From: Kaistia sp. 32K | Lineage (GTDB): Bacteria; Pseudomonadota; Alphaproteobacteria; Rhizobiales; Kaistiaceae | NCBI RefSeq assembly: GCF_016629525.1 | Contig: NZ_AP024269.1 | Location: 2,046,001-2,110,000, forward strand | Direction of reading: 5' to 3' | DNA length: 64,000 nt | Shown here: piece after piece, positions 60,735-64,000 of the stretch | Numbering within the stretch: position 1 is the first letter of the stretch | Layout of the letters: each line of letters begins with the position of its first letter | Made by a program: the position numbers and the translations under genes | Notes under the pieces: generated by a model | Database searches by the model: none | Seen by the model: only the letters and a program-made list of their open reading frames with translations | What the model was told of the DNA's origin: nothing

Positions 60735-61169
60735 ATGCCGGAACCGCGAGCCGGAGCGCGCTATCGCTCCGCTCTCCATCTTGGCCGGCGGGCAGGCTTC
60801 ATCGCGCTCGGATTCGTCTTCCTCGCGCTCGGCATCATCGGCGCCTTCCTGCCGATCATGCCGACGACGATCTTCCTGATTCTGGCCGCCTGGGCGTTCG
60901 GCCGGTCTTCGCCCCGGCTCGAGGCGTGGATGCTCGATCATCCGCGCTTCGGCGGCACACTGCGCGCCTGGCGGGCGCATGGCGCGATCCCTCGCCGCGC
61001 CAAGTGGATGGCATGCGGCGGCATCGCGCTCGGCTATGTGGTCTTTTACGTCTCCGCTGCGCCGAGCTGGCTGCTGGCGGCGTTCGTCGCGCTCGTGATG
61101 CTCGCCTGCGCGCTCTGGATCGTCACGCGCCCGGAGGGCCCGGCGGCGCAGCCGGTCGTGTCGGAATAG
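60735..61169 (+). CDS. DUF454 (YbaN-like) inner-membrane protein
   Basis: 144 aa. GFIALGFVFLALGIIGAFLPIMPTT with FLILAAWAFGRSSPRLEAWML is the DUF454 signature (a PTTPF-like loop between two helices); a second hairpin lies at about 95-130. Function unknown. GGAGG 8 bases before ATG 60735 decides the start against the longer open frame. Confidence 0.85.
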   Translation: MPEPRAGARYRSALHLGRRAGFIALGFVFLALGIIGAFLPIMPTTIFLILAAWAFGRSSPRLEAWMLDHPRFGGTLRAWRAHGAIPRRAKWMACGGIALGYVVFYVSAAPSWLLAAFVALVMLACALWIVTRPEGPAAQPVVSE

Positions 61170-61218
61170 CCTTGGCGCGAACCGGCGGCGATGTGCCCGC
61201 CGGCCCGCATTCTCGTCG

Positions 61219-63042
<1,824 letters not shown>

Positions 63043-63552
63043 GATGGCTATCCGGACGCGCCGAAGACGCCATCCGGTCCTGAAAAAAGAGATGAAGAGG
63101 CGGCGGACGACGTGCGGTCGATGCACGGAGATCCGCGGTTAGGTCTTGGAGTCTCGGGGCGGCGGGCTTCGGAGGATCCCGATTTCGAACCGGGGAGGAA
63201 GCCGCTGAACGTCCGAACTAGGCGCGGGATGATCCCGCGACGAGAACCACCGGGGCGACGATCAAATGCAGCGATGCCATGCAAATCCCCCCGCGTTCGG
63301 AGTTGAAGAGGGGTCGTTTATAACCGCGTTGCTTGCTGGTGCCAAGAGCGCGCGGGCTCAACGCGCGCATACCTCCGCCGGTTGTGGCGACGCGGCAACA
63401 GCGGGAGCGGGGATGGGGCAGGGCGCTGTCGTGCGGATACAGGATGGCTCAAGCCGGCTCGAACCGAGCTGCCCCTTCACCTCTCCCATGGGGAAACCTT
63501 CACAGAGCGCCGAAACGTCGCCATGCAGCCCGCGGCCTAGCCGTAGAGCTCC
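63043..63552. other. Non-coding stretch left of the REP-like repeat
   Basis: About 510 bases. Several frames are open but none has a ribosome site or recognisable protein. It must contain the promoter of the ABC exporter gene at its left end. I see nothing else in it. Confidence 0.5.
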
Positions 63553-63670
63553 GTCGCCCCGGCGAAGGCCGGGGCCCATAAACACCGGCCAGGAACATTC
63601 GGGTCAAGAATGCCCAGTTCTTCCTGCCATGGGCCGGTGTGCATGGATCCCGGCCTTCGCCGGGATGACG
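63553..63670. repeat. REP-like inverted repeat pair
   Basis: Two units in opposite orientation. The left contains CCCCGGCGAAGGCCGGGG (63557-63574) and the right ATCCCGGCCTTCGCCGGGAT (63647-63666). Each forms its own hairpin, and together with flanking CACCGGCC / GGCCGGTG they form a larger inverted repeat with arms of nearly 40 bases. Elements of this kind are dispersed in many alphaproteobacterial genomes. No RAYT transposase is nearby. Confidence 0.7.
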
Positions 63671-63703
63671 GCGGAGCTAGGATAGCCGGCTCCGTGGCCA
63701 AAT

Positions 63704-64000
63704 CTATGGGCTGCCCTTCAGGGCGCGATCGAAGGCGGCGGTGGTCATGTCAATCAATTGCCGGTGGATCTCGGCGCGGGATCGGCCGTCGCCATCGGCG
63801 CAAAGCGGTTCGTCGATTTGTTCGGATGCGAGGATCTTCGCGGCGTCCGGCTTGCATTCGCCGAACATGCTGAAATGGCTCGCATCCTCGATCAGCCGGT
63901 AGTCGGCATGCGGAATCGCCCTGGCGATGCCGGAGGCCTGCGCCGTCGCGGGAATATTTTCCGGGCGACCGAGATTGACGATCTCCATCGGGATCGAAAT
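63704..64000 (-). CDS. Predicted dienelactone hydrolase-like protein (partial, C-terminus)
   Basis: The last 98 codons of a gene cut by the right edge. The visible part has IPMEIVNLGRPENIPATA, where the catalytic acid would be, and YRLIEDASHFSMFGECKPDA, with the histidine of an alpha/beta hydrolase triad, ending DMTTAAFDRALKGSP. The H-F-x-x-F-x-x-C pattern resembles COG4188 predicted dienelactone hydrolases. The nucleophile lies outside the window. Confidence 0.65.
   Translation of the reverse strand: MSIPMEIVNLGRPENIPATAQASGIARAIPHADYRLIEDASHFSMFGECKPDAAKILASEQIDEPLCADGDGRSRAEIHRQLIDMTTAAFDRALKGSP

Noticed and set aside
63266..63685. A 139-codon plus-strand open frame near the right end
   Set aside because: It runs through the REP-like repeat, lacks a ribosome site, and its product has no recognisable features.

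Overview
The window is high-GC DNA packed with genes in short operons. Its content points to an alphaproteobacterium of the Hyphomicrobiales (Rhizobiales): octopine/histidine-type amino-acid ABC systems, aerobic cobalamin genes (cobS, cobT), a PleC/DivJ-like histidine kinase, a DUF1289 protein, rhizobial intergenic palindromes and a galactoglucan-like polysaccharide locus. No 16S rRNA, tRNA or plasmid gene is present, so the genus cannot be fixed from these bases.

Left flank (1-8.5 kb): an amino-acid ABC uptake operon leading into a homocysteine S-methyltransferase; an N-carbamoylputrescine amidase behind a penicillin-binding-like serine hydrolase; gabD with a glycolipid-binding-like protein; then small VOC, DsbA-like, membrane and GNAT genes.

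Surface-glycan region (8.7-37.1 kb), the core of the window. The first operon (8.68-17.76 kb, +) encodes an unknown protein, a GT2-GT4 fusion, two tandem polysaccharide pyruvyl transferase-family proteins, a secreted clan GH-A glycosidase and an SGNH esterase. It converges, with overlapping 3' ends, on a two-gene minus operon (MarR-type regulator, then GT4). Divergent from the regulator is a long plus-strand series: type I secretion ATPase and adaptor, a small RTX protein, a GT2, a methyltransferase, a GT4, a membrane-anchored coiled-coil protein, a GT2-like probable pseudoenzyme, another GT4, a third pyruvyl transferase-family protein, a large RTX protein and galE. The order regulator / type I secretion pair / calcium-binding secreted protein / glycosyltransferases recalls the wggR-wgdAB-wgeA-H (exp) galactoglucan locus of Sinorhizobium meliloti. 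The inferred job is to make a pyruvylated, galactose-containing extracellular polysaccharide and to secrete RTX proteins with it.

Middle (37.2-49.5 kb) is mostly housekeeping: dusA, a bile-acid-symporter-family carrier, DUF1289-cobS divergent from cobT, a histidine kinase, a uracil-DNA glycosylase, an Lrp regulator, a second amino-acid ABC system with no ATPase gene beside it, mobA-benE, and a GntR regulator facing benE across a perfect palindrome.

Right part (49.5-64 kb): a divergent pair of a pyruvyl transferase-family gene and a GT4, then rsgA, followed by a second, degenerate copy of the rsgA 3' end. Next to that copy lies a lower-GC gene for a single-chain AAA ATPase + TOPRIM/DUF4435 protein, which resembles a fused PARIS/OLD-type anti-phage effector. 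Then come VOC, GDCCVxC, arylsulfatase, dienelactone hydrolase, DUF454 and ABC exporter genes, and a hydrolase cut by the right edge. Starts were chosen by Shine-Dalgarno match and family length. All family assignments come from reading motifs, not from database searches.
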